DNA of 64,000 nt from Flammulina velutipes (GCA_011800155.1 CM022368.1:1116001-1180000), one strand, 5' to 3'; positions 34,139-45,680 are shown, counted from the stretch's first letter. The notes: generated from the letters alone by a model not told the origin. Numbers and translations: made by a program.

Positions 34139-35787
34139 ATGACATTTCTCATCGATCTCCCGACCGAGCTATTGCAAGAAATAGCGTTTAATGTGAGCAA
34201 TATCTATCTACTCAAGCGAGTCAGACTGATGTATTCATAGTGCTCCTTGGAAGATATGAAAACGCTTAGAGTCACGAATGGAACGCTCTGCTGGGCTATA
34301 GAACCATTGCTATTCTCACGCATTGAGCTTCGTATTGATTTCACAATCTGTCGCTCTACTCGCCAGATGCGTCAGATATCGTTGGTCGATGACCTAACAG
34401 TTGGAAGGAGTCACATTGGTCGGTTCGCACGGCACTTGCGCATCTTCGTCACCTTCGGCGGGGAGAAAAAAATCATGGACTACCCGCTCGATCTACCCAA
34501 AGTTTCTGAGGTCGCGAAGGAGTTCCATGTTAATGCGCCAGCCGCCTTTGCCTCCCTTTGCAATGTGTCTTCAGTTTCGTTAATGTGAGCAACATTTCCC
34601 AGGAAATATGTGCATACTAATAGTCCGTATCAGCTTTGATACCCAGTTCTTCCGACCTATGTCCCCCATCATCATCAAAGCTATTTTCATCGGTCTAGCT
34701 GTACTCCAGTCGGTTGAAGACGTCTCCGTGTGCATGCCGCATTCTCGGATTGAAGAGCTCTCGTCTCTCCGGCACATGCGCGGTCTCCGAAAACTACGCT
34801 GGATTGGCGAAGGTCATGCTTCTCGAAACATCGAAGATGCGCTTTCGTGTGTGATGCTTGCCTCTCCCGACCTGTCTCATCTTTACTTGGATGGTATCCG
34901 GCCTATCGAGTACCAGCCTCGCCGATTTGACCCAACCATCGACCACTTTCCGCGATATCGCCTCGAACGTCTTTTCCAACGAATCCCTTCCGGCCATTCC
35001 CGTCCTATTCGTCACCTCGAACTACAGAAATGGAAAATCCGGTCGTCCAAATGGTTATATCCCAACCTCCGAAATCTAGATACACTCATTTTACACGACA
35101 AATGCCTTGTCATCAACGACTTTTGGGATGGTTTGTGTTCTGAAAGGATTCGGATACCTTCGCTCACCTTGAGGCTGGGAGAAGATCTCGCGCCTCTCCG
35201 TTACCTCGCCTCAAATACGGGAATGAAGAGGTTGACACTTTATACTTCCTTTCCTTGGATAGCCTTAGCCGTTGTCGATGAGCATGCAAACTACTTTTTC
35301 AAGGTTATTCTGCCCAGAATCCGCCTCACACTGGAGGAGCTCCATATATTGCCCCAGGCGTATGGTAAATGGGGATTTGGCGACGTATCATCTCAGGAAC
35401 TACGATCCTGCCAACAACTTTCGACATTGACCATTTGCGTTCTCGCAGCCCGCGACGGCGAAAATGAATACATGGTGTGCCATCTCTTCACTATTCCCAT
35501 TCATAGATTAATCGTTATAGATCTTACTCCTTGACATGGTAAAACGTCTTCGTCTCCACACATTGAACGTACACCAAGCAAAGACCTCCGAACGGGATCA
35601 TGTCTCTCCGACGGTGCCAAACCCAACCATCCAGGCTGCTCTCGAGAGCTATACCATAACAGATGCAACAGGTGACGAGGCCCTCAGGCGTTTAAAGGTT
35701 GTCCTGGTGGGAGGATACACGTATCAAGCACAACGGGACACTGGCAACCAAGATATTGAAAGGTGGAAATTTATATTACAAGCATAG
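34139..35787 (+). CDS. F-box-like protein, function unknown
   Basis: MTFLIDLPTELLQEIAFN is an F-box-like start, with an intron directly after it (to 34240). The rest has leucine-rich segments: LASPDLSHLYLDGIRPIEY, YPNLRNLDTLILHD, CQQLSTLTICVLAA. The open frame stops at 35534, but removing a 46-nt GT..AG segment (35475-35520) links EYM to ILLLDMVKRLRLH and extends the protein by about 85 residues to a stop at 35787. Without that intron the gene would end in DLTP at 35534. The extended form is preferred because the downstream frame reads as protein. Target unknown. Confidence 0.68.
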
Positions 35788-36516
35788 TGCGCTTTAGGTT
35801 TAGAAACATTTAATGCATTAAACATTTTCTTTTCTAGGCCATCGAGAAACTGGGTGATAATTACTCAAACTATCAAGCACTCATGACCAGCTCATGACTC
35901 CGTGGGACCAGGTCAAATTTCTCTTGTAGACAGACAGGCTGCGGAGCCCACTAACATACACTAAGGTGCGCCCAGGGTGCGCCGATCAAACCAAGATCGA
36001 AACCCATCAAGCGAGCGCCGTGCACTTACCGTCTACCATCACTCCATCCCATTGATTGTAGTTGAATTGCTACTTCGTAACACCAGTACATACTATGGAC
36101 TTCATTCATGGCAACACCCATCCAGGGAACTGGCCGAAAGCTCTGGTTTCTTCTGGCAACCCATCGCAATCCTGCGGACGGATTCATCACTTTGTTGTAC
36201 CTACTACCGGGACGTAACGGGATCACATGGAATCTATACACGCCTCTTGGTCTAGGCGTGCTCAAGGGAACACGTTTTTCTTGGTGGCTTGATCATTGGG
36301 CGATTGAAACGATTGACATCAGGAGAACCGAGACTCAAACTGGACACTACCAGTACACCGCACTTGGGTAGGCTAGCTATGGCATGGTGACGGGCTATGT
36401 AGAGCGTCTTGGCCTCATGTCACAGCATTCCCATAAATGCAGCAACCCGTGTCCATGCCTGGGTCACTGCTTTACTCCGACTTAGTATCGTCTTACTTGC
36501 TAACTATCGTCTTGAC
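35788..36516. other. Intergenic region upstream of phosphatase-like gene
   Basis: Open on both strands in places. A frame at 36108-36371 (+) reads as plausible protein (LWFLLATHRNPADGF) but has no recognised domain, and the opposite strand is open too, so it was not called. Confidence 0.4.
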
Positions 36517-37134
36517 ATGGGTCTCTCCATTAACATGAAAGATTCACCATCTTTACTACGGCCTGGGTCTATCTCATCGAAACGTCCTCGTCCCATACCA
36601 AACTCTTATTGGGCCACTCCTCTCGTTCTCGCCTGCGAGTTTCCATGGTCTCCGTTTGAGCGTTGCACGTCAAAATGCAAACTAGACGCTCTACTCGCTG
36701 CAGGCGTACGAACCTTCGTTGATCTCACCGAATCAGGTGAACTCAAACCCTACTCCTCCATCCTTTGCCGCAGAGCAGAGCTCCAAGGCATCGATCCTGA
36801 CACCGTCGAGTACCATCGTTTCCCCATCCGCGACCGCTCGCTCCCGGAAAGTGTCGGTTATATGCATCGCGTCCTCGAAGTATTACGGGATAACCGGGAC
36901 CGAGGGCGAATCAGTGCGGTCCATTGTCGCGGCGGTATTGGGCGGACTGGGATGGTCATCGGGTGTTGGCTAGTTCAAAGTGGCATGGCGAAGGACGGCG
37001 ATGAAGCGCTAGAGATCATCGCCAAGGAATGGAGGACGGTGGAGAAACACACGCGGTACCCACACAGCCCAGAGACTGGCCCTCAGTTTGAGTTTGTGAA
37101 AAGTTTCCACGCAGGAAAAGACCTTGGATCATAA
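36517..37134 (+). CDS. Dual-specificity/tyrosine-phosphatase-like protein
   Basis: Single exon, about 205 residues. The P-loop VHCRGGIGRTGMVIGCWLV holds the CX5R active site (Cys and Arg present). Upstream, GVRTFVDLTESGELKPY and HRFPIRDRSLP supply the general-acid Asp region seen in atypical dual-specificity phosphatases. EKHTRYPHSPETGPQFEFV ends the fold. ATGs at 36517 and 36535 are both reasonable; the frame is open further upstream, to 36409. No targeting signal. Most neighbours have several introns, so an intronless gene is notable here. Substrate (phosphotyrosine, phosphoinositide or nucleotide) unknown. Confidence 0.8.
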   Translation: MGLSINMKDSPSLLRPGSISSKRPRPIPNSYWATPLVLACEFPWSPFERCTSKCKLDALLAAGVRTFVDLTESGELKPYSSILCRRAELQGIDPDTVEYHRFPIRDRSLPESVGYMHRVLEVLRDNRDRGRISAVHCRGGIGRTGMVIGCWLVQSGMAKDGDEALEIIAKEWRTVEKHTRYPHSPETGPQFEFVKSFHAGKDLGS

Positions 37135-38051
37135 CATGCTTCAGACCCGTGGTAAGTGGTGTTCGACATCGGCAGTATTAATTGTTTCACCGTGTTTGCA
37201 GACTTGGATAGACGTCTTCACGACTCCTTCGTCCATTCATCACATAGACAGGTGTTGCCAGCACCATATACGCGCGTAAAGTGTTATCTGTATAGTTTTA
37301 GACAGTATGTCTCAAGACGTTTTGACTAGTACCATCTACGATATACTTGCCAATGATATCGAAAGAGAGACGAAACCAAAATAATTTTTCTTGAGACAAA
37401 ATTCTAGTCTCTCCGATGCGCGAGGTAACAAAATTCTGCTTGAAGGCAATGAGTACTTTAAGTTGGCCGTGAGCATGCTATATGTCTTCTATGTAATCTA
37501 GAGAACGCACAGTGACTCATGAGTTTTGTCACCACTCCAGCAGTGGGCTGCGCCACAATTTCTCAACTAAAGCGGCTCCCGGCCCGAAGGTGGGCCCTCA
37601 TCTTAACTTTGTTCGTCGCGCGCGAAGGAGATTTTTCCACCCCGAATGACACTTGGTCGGACCATCCACCATTTTCCGACGACAAACAATATTGAAGCAA
37701 GCTCCTGCTCCACCGTGAGTGCAACAGAATAGCGCGCTAGCAAGACCTCAGGCCCCAGATCCTTCTAAGTCCCTTCGAGTCTTCCACTACAGGTATGTAA
37801 TAGTAACGTGAACGATACTAGCACCCCAAAACCCTGGCAGTGAATGGTGGCGGAAGACAATGTTAAAGCCCACTGACAGCATGAATACTTCTGATTTTGA
37901 GGTCTCATGCTCGTGCCTTCTGCATAATGTGAGCTTGATTTTGAACCACGCCATTAGGAGACTGATCATGAGTTATAGCTTTGTCTGAGTGTTTTACGAA
38001 AGTTCGCGCCTCGTAAATGCCGCAATCTTCTTGCAAGCAGCCTGCTTCACG
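37135..38051. other. Long intergenic region upstream of the Tse2-like gene
   Basis: Over 900 bp, AT-richer than its neighbours, with no credible frame. It contains one bZIP-type TGACTCA at 37513-37519. Confidence 0.45.
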
Positions 38052-38059
38052 TATATAAT
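38052..38059 (+). promoter_or_regulatory. TATA box of the Tse2-like gene
   Basis: TATATAAT lies 46 bp upstream of the start codon at 38098. Confidence 0.6.
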
Positions 38060-38097
38060 ACGACGAAAGCAGAGAACCTCCTCCCATTCTCCCCGTC

Positions 38098-38896
38098 ATG
38101 AGCCATCCTGATCTCTTCCGCAAAGGAAACACTTCCTCGCCCAAATTTGAATCCGTGCGTAAAGGCGTGGATATTCCAGTCGACGCAGAGGGAAACGTCA
38201 AACCTGGTGGGTTCGTTTTGTTCTGAACGGCTTCTGTAATTCTGATCAGACCATCGTACCACAGGCACAGGCGGTGTTTCCACCTTCTCGAAGAAGCCAG
38301 CCGACTGGCCTGACAAGTACACCTTCGTATTGAAGAGTACCGTGTCGCTCTCCCCCCATCTCGAGGCAGACAATGATGCCGGTACGCACTGGGTTATCGG
38401 TCCCAAACAGACGATGTCGTGGGATGATTATGTCGGATACCTCAGGCAGCTCAATTCTAAAGCGATCAAGTACACTCCCACGACCGTCCTTGCCACCATG
38501 GACGATTTCCCTGCCGATCTTCCCCGTCTTTCGTCCCAGACATCCAAAAGCGTGCGCTTTGTGTTCAATGCGCTCGCCGCTGTCTACCACGACCGCATTC
38601 CGGTCAATGATTGGGACGACAATGACTATACCTACGTTGCCGTCCTCGCCTCTGCCCTCGAAGCGGGCGATCTTGACCTAGCCAAGCTAGCTTATGATGG
38701 CAAAGGCGATAGCACCAAGGCGCAGAGGTTCGCAGCCATAGCGGTGGCCGCATATGTCACGGCAGAGAAGAAAAAGAAGAAGGGAGACGAGGATGAGGAT
38801 CTTTCAGCTGAGATGGACAACGATCACGCAGTATTAGCCAGTGCTTTGAATCTCGACCAAGAGGAGAATCCGCTTACAGTTTACCTGGAGAAATAA
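38098..38896 (+). CDS. Tse2-like ADP-ribosyltransferase-toxin-domain protein
   Basis: About 245 residues, one short intron near 38208-38265, no signal peptide. The N-terminal half (DLFRKGNTSSPKFESVR, then GGVSTFSKKP, NDAGTHWVIGP and MSWDDYVGYL) has the spacing of the Tse2 ADP-ribosyltransferase-toxin domain: an arginine-glycine-asparagine start, a Gly-Gly-x-Ser-Thr-Phe strand, an Asn-Asp...His-Trp block. That fold is known from a Pseudomonas type VI effector and occurs in many fungal genomes. The C-terminal half is predicted helical (VRFVFNALAAVYHDR, LASALEAGDLDLAKL), then lysine-rich and acidic. Its role as partner, regulator or inhibitor is unknown. Assignment is by pattern recall, not a profile search; enzyme activity is unproven. 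A strong TATA box suggests regulated or high expression. Confidence 0.58.
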
Positions 38897-39807
38897 ATGG
38901 GCGTCGAATATTTTTCTAATGCATACGCATCTTTCCTGTAGTGACCTCTAGTATTAAGTCTTCATTTGTGGTGTAGTTGTATCATGTACAGTTCGTATAC
39001 AAATTTTCAATGAGTTCACTTGTTGTTTTGTTCCACTGGCAGGAGACTAGACAAAATAAATTGTTACGCAATAAAATCATGTGCCCGACTGATCGTCAGA
39101 ATACACACGCGAATTCATTTCCTTCGTGAGTTAGTATGGCATATAGTCACGCCACATACAAGGAAGGCCTTACTATTGAAAAGCCAATCTTCCAACGGAT
39201 GGAACTCGGAGGATTCTGGTCGCCGAACGTACTTGATTCCACGCTACGAGCACTATCGATGGCCGTAGAAAAAGGGTGACACTAATAAAAGCTTGTCCAC
39301 GTAGACTGTCAACTTAGCAGGAACGCGTTGAATGCGTAGATTCAATGATAAGCTGACTCATGGGAATGCATAGTATTGCCTTCGCATCCGAAGCGATGTC
39401 ACGTTGGAGTCCATTAAAATTCTAGTTCGGTGGCAACCTCGACCGCAGATGAAAATACTTCATACAAACTAGCTTCTTCACGATCGTGCACTTTGGTTCC
39501 CCAAACAGCGCACTATTATCATGATATCCTCCTTATCTAAGTTTCACGCGCACAACGGACTCACCCCACTTTGGCGGAACTTTGCGTAGAGACGCAACTA
39601 TCCTTCCGCGAAGGAATGCATGGAGAACCTGTAAGACCAACCTCGGTCGCATGAGCAAAGTAATCGTATCACGATGTCCTTCTAACTCATGTACGCTCTG
39701 TCCATGTGAAGGAGTTGAGCTTCATGGGTTCTGGGCGGGAGCACGAGGACGAGCGTACCGTCACTGCACTGTCAGAAGATCATAACCAATACGAGCGCCA
39801 CCTTGTG
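38897..39807. other. Long intergenic region between the two toxin-like genes
   Basis: About 0.9 kb without a credible gene, the 3' flank of the Tse2-like gene and upstream region of the aerolysin-like gene. A TGACTCA bZIP-type site occurs at 39354-39360. Confidence 0.4.
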
Positions 39808-39815
39808 TATTTAAG
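39808..39815 (+). promoter_or_regulatory. TATA box of the aerolysin-like gene
   Basis: TATTTAAG, about 160 bp before the chosen start at 39976. It lies inside the upstream extension of the open frame, which argues that the earlier in-frame ATG at 39706 is not used. Confidence 0.45.
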
Positions 39816-39975
39816 TCTTCGAGATGCCACAGACGAAGTATCAAGCCCTGCTCTTTCAGAGAAGGTCAGCAAATCAGCTCTTATTCAACAAATACCCAAA
39901 GGCAACCCTCAAAGGTCTGTCATAGACGTTGTCTCTCTGGAACGCCCGCTTACAGCAACCCCGAAGTCCTGTACA

Positions 39976-41145
39976 ATGCCTCAAGTCAAGACAAGTTGGG
40001 AGGATCTCGCTAATCTCGGATGGCCGATCCAACAAGTCTACGAGAAGGCCAATGCGGCGCGCGGCGGTTCAATGGAAGGCAAGGGCGACCTTTCCCTCAA
40101 CAATGGGGTCGCTGCTGAGTATCAGTAAGTTACATTGCTACTGAGAAGGACCGACCTGACGTCTGCGACAGATGGTGGTGCTACAACAGTACCAGAGGCG
40201 ACCCCATCCCTAGCGGGACGATCCCTGACACTATCCGAACCACGGAGACGGTCTGGTCTTACGATAACTCTCAGAACCTTCAACCGTTCACCACATCGTG
40301 GACTGAGAGCTGGACGGAGTCCTCTTCGGCCACGCTCAGCATCACTAACCACGGTATGTCTGATTATTGGTGACCGGAAGCTCAGCGCTGAAGGGCTATC
40401 CAGCCTCCCTGCAGTTGAGTCAGTCGATTACCATTCCTGGAGTTGGCGGATCGAGCTTCGAGATTTCGATTTCTACGGAGTCGACTGACAGCAAGACCAA
40501 GTCGAAGGAGCATACCTTGACCAATACCTGGGACCTGACGTACGCTCTGCTCACATACGCGCGGAAATATGGCTCACTAGCTGACAGCGTCGGGCCTCGT
40601 GAGATAGTTTCCATTGAGCGCACCGAGACCAAGACAACGGGAACGACCATGTACGCTGTGGTACGTTTAGACCTTGTTCGAGCGAGATTTCTTTCACATC
40701 CTTGTCCAGCCGTACGGGACAACCGATGAAAGCATGTTGGGCAGTAAGTCAAGGTTTTCTTGTTGAAAGAAGTTGACTCACAAACATGTTTGCCAGCCAA
40801 AGGAAAAAAGTGAGTACTTGGCAAATCCCCAGACATGGAATGAAAGTTACACGGAAAATTAGATGGAACGACCACTATTATTGGGTGAGTTGTTATATTG
40901 AACAGAGGCAAGGACGGCTTCTGAATCTCACATAGGGCATGTACGTCAACCCACTCTTGAACTATCCTACAGGCAGGATGGAGTTGCAAGGCTATAGCGA
41001 GAAGACGAGCTTCACCCACAAGATCGTGCGCACGGGTCCGGATGGCAAGAAGACTACTGAACCTGCCCCTTTGACGGTGAAGATGGTCAAAGAGGAGAAT
41101 GGCGAGAAGTCGGTTGTGGCGCACATGGTTCCTGGTCCTGAGTGA
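39976..41145 (+). CDS. Aerolysin-like beta-pore-forming protein (toxin-like)
   Basis: Roughly 280 residues in eight exons, two of them tiny (13 and 22 nt at 40797-40809 and 40863-40884). No signal peptide. After a short N-terminal part (WPIQQVYEKANAARGG, then a Trp-Trp-Cys) comes a long stretch of Ser/Thr-rich alternating strands (TTSWTESWTESSSATLS), a central amphipathic segment with the turn IPGVGG, another Ser/Thr strand pair (ISISTESTDSKTKSKEHTL), and a PREIVSIERTETK strand. This is the pattern of the aerolysin/ETX-MTX2 pore-forming module. The last part (YYWGMYVNP, GRMELQGYSEKTSF) continues beta-rich. Fungal members include lectin-linked pore formers used against predators or competitors; no lectin domain is seen here. 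Family placement is by pattern only. Confidence 0.58.
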
Positions 41146-41493
41146 GCGGTGTTGCCGATGCCCAGGTCATCCAAAGCGAGCTGATGAAATGAATTGACGA
41201 ATGTCATAACACCGTTTTTGCTTCTTCTTGTACTTGTATCTCCGAAAATAGCTATGAAACTTGAGCCTTTGAACGTATAGTCTCTGACAGAAGACCATTG
41301 ACCCGGAAGGATAACGTCTATGCAGCCGGAGGGATCTGTGGAACGCCACGACGTCAGACGTACCGCAGATAATACTCCATTTCGTCGTCGAATCAAGAGA
41401 ATGAGAACGAATCCCAAACGAATCCATTCGCGCGGACCGTGCCCGATGCTGACATAATGCATCGACACTCAAGAACAACCGTCACCAGTGACA
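41146..41493. other. Intergenic region before the kelch gene
   Basis: No gene, TATA box or repeat recognised. Confidence 0.45.
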
Positions 41494-44278
41494 ATGGCAA
41501 AGAAGAAAAAGTCCGCCCAGGAATCCAAGGCCTCAACTAAGGCTGCGAAGAAGGCTAAAGCGGACCGTAAAACCGAGAAAACCGAGAAGAAGAAGTCTAA
41601 ATATAAAGAGGAGGAAGACGACGACCTCGAGAGCATTTTGGAGAATGTATGAAAGTCTGCAACATCTATAATTTATTTTGACCATGATTCCAGTAGATGC
41701 GACGAGAATGGGAAGAAACACACGCTGTAACTGAAGAACTTGTCGAAGGCCCGCCTAGCAGGCGCGCGAACGCTACACTTACAGCTTGTCCAAGCGGTAA
41801 CTATCTTTGGTGCATTGGCGGAGAGTACTTTAGCGATGACAAAAAGGCTGTGAGTTGTCCATGTACGCTCTCAACAGGGTACTCACCTATGCAGCATTTT
41901 GTAAATCCATCATTACATATTTTTGATTGATTTAACGCCACTCTGCTAGTATAACGATGTATTCAGATACTCCCCCGAGAAGGCAGGCTTCACCCAACCT
42001 CTGCGACTAGTCTCTAAAGATTCAAATAGGACGATTGGCGTAGATTCGTTTCTAAAATCTGTCCAGGACCTCGATCAGCTCATGCTGTGGCCGTTACACC
42101 TGCAGGTGGGGGCAGACTCTTTCTATTCGGTATGTTCTAGATTTGCTACGCTATTTGGCACTTAGTGTAATGTCAGTCAACTAGGTGGAGAGTTTTCGTC
42201 GCTGAACCAAAATACCTTCCATCACTATCGTGATTTTTGGTGTTTCAATATCAACTCGCACACATGGGACCGCATAGACACCAAGACTCCCCCTTCAGCG
42301 CGCTCTGGGCACAGGTGAGCATTTCCCTTCTTTAGTGATCCCTCCAAATGAGCTTATGCACACAAGAATGGCTGTCTGGAAACACTTCATAGTCCTCTTC
42401 GGTGGATTTTACGATCCTGGTATCACAAGTACGTCTGTGCTCCCATTACCTAGCTCATCCATCTCGATGTCCTATACAGCGCGTTATCACAATGATCTCT
42501 GGGTCTTCGACACTCAGGATTACAAGTGGGAAGAACTCAAATTCGCCGGCAACGAATTGAGGCCGAGGTGACCTAACTATCATCTCTGCCATACTGACTA
42601 AAACTATCGTATGTCAGCCCCAGGAGCGGATTTTCTTTCCTCTCTACTCCAGATGGTATCGTTCTTCACGGTAAGCTCAACCTTCCTCTGCTCTCAGCTA
42701 CATACTGAATAGATTCATATATAGGAGGCTATTGCAAGGAATATGTGAAGGGCAAAAGACCTGTAGGTGTGATGTTGGATGATACGTGGTTCCTGAAGTT
42801 GTCACTACTTCGGTTCTCCATGCATAGAAAGCTGACTTTCCGGCAGCATGACACTCAAACAACCCATAGAGGGTTCGTCAAAAGCGACGGACGACTTGAA
42901 AGTGAAATGGGAGCGCAAGAAACATGCGTCAACCGCGTATATACCTGCACGTCGATCTGGCGCAACCATGGCACTATGGATCAATCGAGCAATGGGTGTC
43001 CAGTTCGGTGGCGTGACGGACGAAGATACCTCAGAGGAAACACTGGAAAGCGTGTTCTGGAATGATTTGTAGGCTGTCCTTCCGTCTTTACGATGTGATT
43101 CTGTTGATTTCCACCTTAGGAATGGCTATACATGGACTGGAAAAGGTCGTTGGGTGTCCTTGACTTTAAAGAAGCCAAAGAAAGCAAAACAGGATAAGAA
43201 GAAAAAAAATTGGGTCGCCGCATCGCAACATTTCAGCGACGGCGACGATCAGGAACAAGATGATTGGGATAACAATTTGGTTCGTATTTGCTTCTCACTG
43301 TAAATACAAGCAGTCAGCAACTAACACGATGTATAGAGACTTGACAATGTGACTGCTGCAGTTGCAAGTGCGGGAGAAGACAGGGATCCGAATGACCCTG
43401 CACTCACAATCCCGATACCTCGATACAACGCAATGTTAGCAGTCCTGAGAAATACACTCTACATGTTGGTGATCTTCACCGCTTCGATGACGTGACTGAC
43501 CAAGTATTATCTTAAGCTACGGTGGTATCTTCGAACGAGGTTCACGCGAATACACGCTGGATGATTTTTACTCTCTTGATCTTGAGAAGATGGAAAGATT
43601 TGTTTGTCTGAAGGAAAGTGGAGTGTCGATCGATGAGGACGACGAAGAGTCCGACAGCGAAGACGATAGTGAAGGCGGGTCTGAGGACGATGCGGACGAA
43701 GATACAGTCGTTGGTGACGGTGACGACGACGTAACGATTGAAGGGCACCCCATGCTAGGAAATATGAAGATTATCGAAGAGGAAGAAGAGCATAAAAAGG
43801 AGGCTGAGCCAGAGGTCAGTTACCAAGGCATTGCTTAGACTGGGTTCTAATGTTCCGGCCCCAGGTTGTTGACGAACTGCGTGAAAGGGCGACACAGTTC
43901 ATGGGTGTGGCGAAGGATTCAGCCCGCACTCCTGAGGATGTTCTCAGCACCCCATTACCGGGCGAAACATTAGCTATGTTCTATGCACGATCCCGCGATT
44001 TTTGGGCCCAAGCTGCCTACGCAAGAGATAAGACCGACACTCGTGGAAAACAGCTTCGACGAGATGGATTTGTGTTAGCGCAAGAAAAATACGGTGCGAG
44101 ATACGGTCAATATGTACTGGTATCTGGTCTTGATACATTTTCGTCAGCGGAATACAAGCCCGTACTGCTAGAAGTGGAGAAGATTCTCACTGAGGCTGGA
44201 TTAGACGAAGAAGAGATGAGGCTCAGTGCGGCAGCTGGGCCATTAAGCGGCTCGACACAGAACAGGAATCGCAGATGA
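41494..44278 (+). CDS. KEL3: Kelch-repeat protein Kel3/KLHDC4 with DUF4110 tail
   Basis: MAKKKKSAQESKASTKAAKK is the basic N-terminus typical of this conserved family. About six kelch blades follow over many exons: NYLWCIGGEYF, HAVAVTPAGGRLFLFGGE-type, WDRIDTKTPPSARSGH-type, MAVWKHFIVLFGGFYD, WVFDTQDYKWEELKF, PRSGFSFLSTPDGIVLHGGY and LWINRAMGVQFGGVTDED. An acidic linker (ESDSEDDSEGGSEDDADED) precedes the C-terminal DUF4110 domain, TPLPGETLAMFYARSRDFW, ending in SGSTQNRNRR. Around ten introns. The family is conserved from yeast to human; its molecular role is not well settled. Confidence 0.87.
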
Positions 44279-44564
44279 TACATACGGTTTGATGTCGAAC
44301 TCGAGCAGGATCATCCAGGACTCGGACCGTATGGAACCAAAAGGGCAAGAATGTGGATGTGTATTATACAATCAAACTTGATTGTCTAACTTTGAAGTCC
44401 GTCAAAAGAACTCTCAAGGTCAGGTATTGGATAAAGCACCCTTTGTCGCTATATTCGGCGCATGCTCTCAAAGGTGCTTTATCTCATCTTTGGAGTATAA
44501 ACTGACCAAGGAATCCGCTATTTGTGCCCATCATTCGCTCTTACGCTCACTCATAATCATTCAG

Positions 44565-45680
44565 ATGGAAGGCAGTGCCACAATCAACGCTGGTTCGTTA
44601 GCAGAAGAATTGGAGTAAGCCCTCTCAACATGGACTAGCCGTAAACTAACCTTTCACTTCAAAGTAAACTGGATTTGTCCCCTTCTTGCTGGGAGTTAGT
44701 CTCTGAATGGTAAGTCGAGCTACATCCTATTGCTCCCTTCATTGACACTGAAACTCTGGATGCTTAGTTGCGCAGTGGTTCTGGAAACCTCGTTCAATAA
44801 ACGCTCAGGAGATACGACTAATCATGTAGTCATGGCACCAGCGATAACAACTGTAGACCCTCTCGAGATGTTCTTAATAGCACCCCCCACCCACGACAAC
44901 GAGGCACTTCATTCCGCCACAGGCTACAACCTCACAAGTTTTTCCGAGCAGAACACCTTTTTTTCTGTATTCAATTCATCATTCAATCCTGTGTCAACTG
45001 CAGCTCCTACGTTACCTTCGACTCCCGACGTACCGAGAATCACGACATGCACTTCTATATCTGTACCGCTTATTTCGCCAGAACCCCGAATACAACCAGA
45101 GCGGCACACTCATTTTACTTCTTCTCCATATACTCCTGGGAAATATTATCGCGATGAAATGCTCAAGGGCAATATCACTCGACCGCGATCTACCAAACAA
45201 CGGTAAGTGCTTGCTGGACTTGAACCGTAACTCCATCTAATGCTTTGAACATAGCAATGCACAGGAAATATGCCCATCTCATGTTCGTTGTGTTGCCGCT
45301 CTTCATCATCGTCCCAAGGAGCAGCTCCGAGTGGCGTCGACCCCCAGAATAAATCTTTCAAACGGAGAGTCTCCAACGGTTTCTCATATTCCTCATTCAA
45401 CGGCATTGGATAGAAGGTACATCAATCCAGCTGGCGCTTATTCCTCTCCTGTTTGTCTAATACTATCCTTAGGTTTCGATACCGTCCTTATGTCAAGTCA
45501 TCCAAATGCCTTCCGTATCGTCTAACTGGATCAAGTACTCCTCCTTTGTGAGTTTCAATGCAACCTTGCATCACTTTCTGATCTTTCTACCTTCGTAGCA
45601 CCTTTGCGGATAGTAATTTTCGGCCTGTGGAAGGTTTGGTTTGGAGGCGACGCAGTTCTCGCTCGTTCTCTCATATATAA
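44565..45680 (+). CDS. Hypothetical protein, multi-exon
   Basis: No family recognised. Starting from MEGSATINAGSLAEELD, five or six exons with good GT..AG borders give one continuous frame. An intron after 44616 leads to KLDLSPSCWELVSE, another to CCAVVLETSFNKRSG. A long Ser/Thr/Pro-rich middle exon (TLPSTPDVPRITTCTS) follows, then RNAQEICPSHVRCVAALHH, then RRFRYRPYVKSSK. The reading stops at 45551, or at 45680 if a further intron (45547-45598) is removed, as used here. No signal peptide or membrane segment. The Arg/Ser-rich end and disordered middle suggest a regulatory or nuclear protein, but this is a guess. Confidence 0.5.

Noticed and set aside
36108..36371. 87-codon open frame on the plus strand
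   Set aside because: No recognised domain, the opposite strand is open over the same bases, and no promoter or splice context was seen.
39706..39975. Upstream in-frame extension of the aerolysin-like gene with an ATG at 39706
   Set aside because: A TATA box lies inside it at 39808 and the stretch has no domain features, so it is probably promoter and leader.
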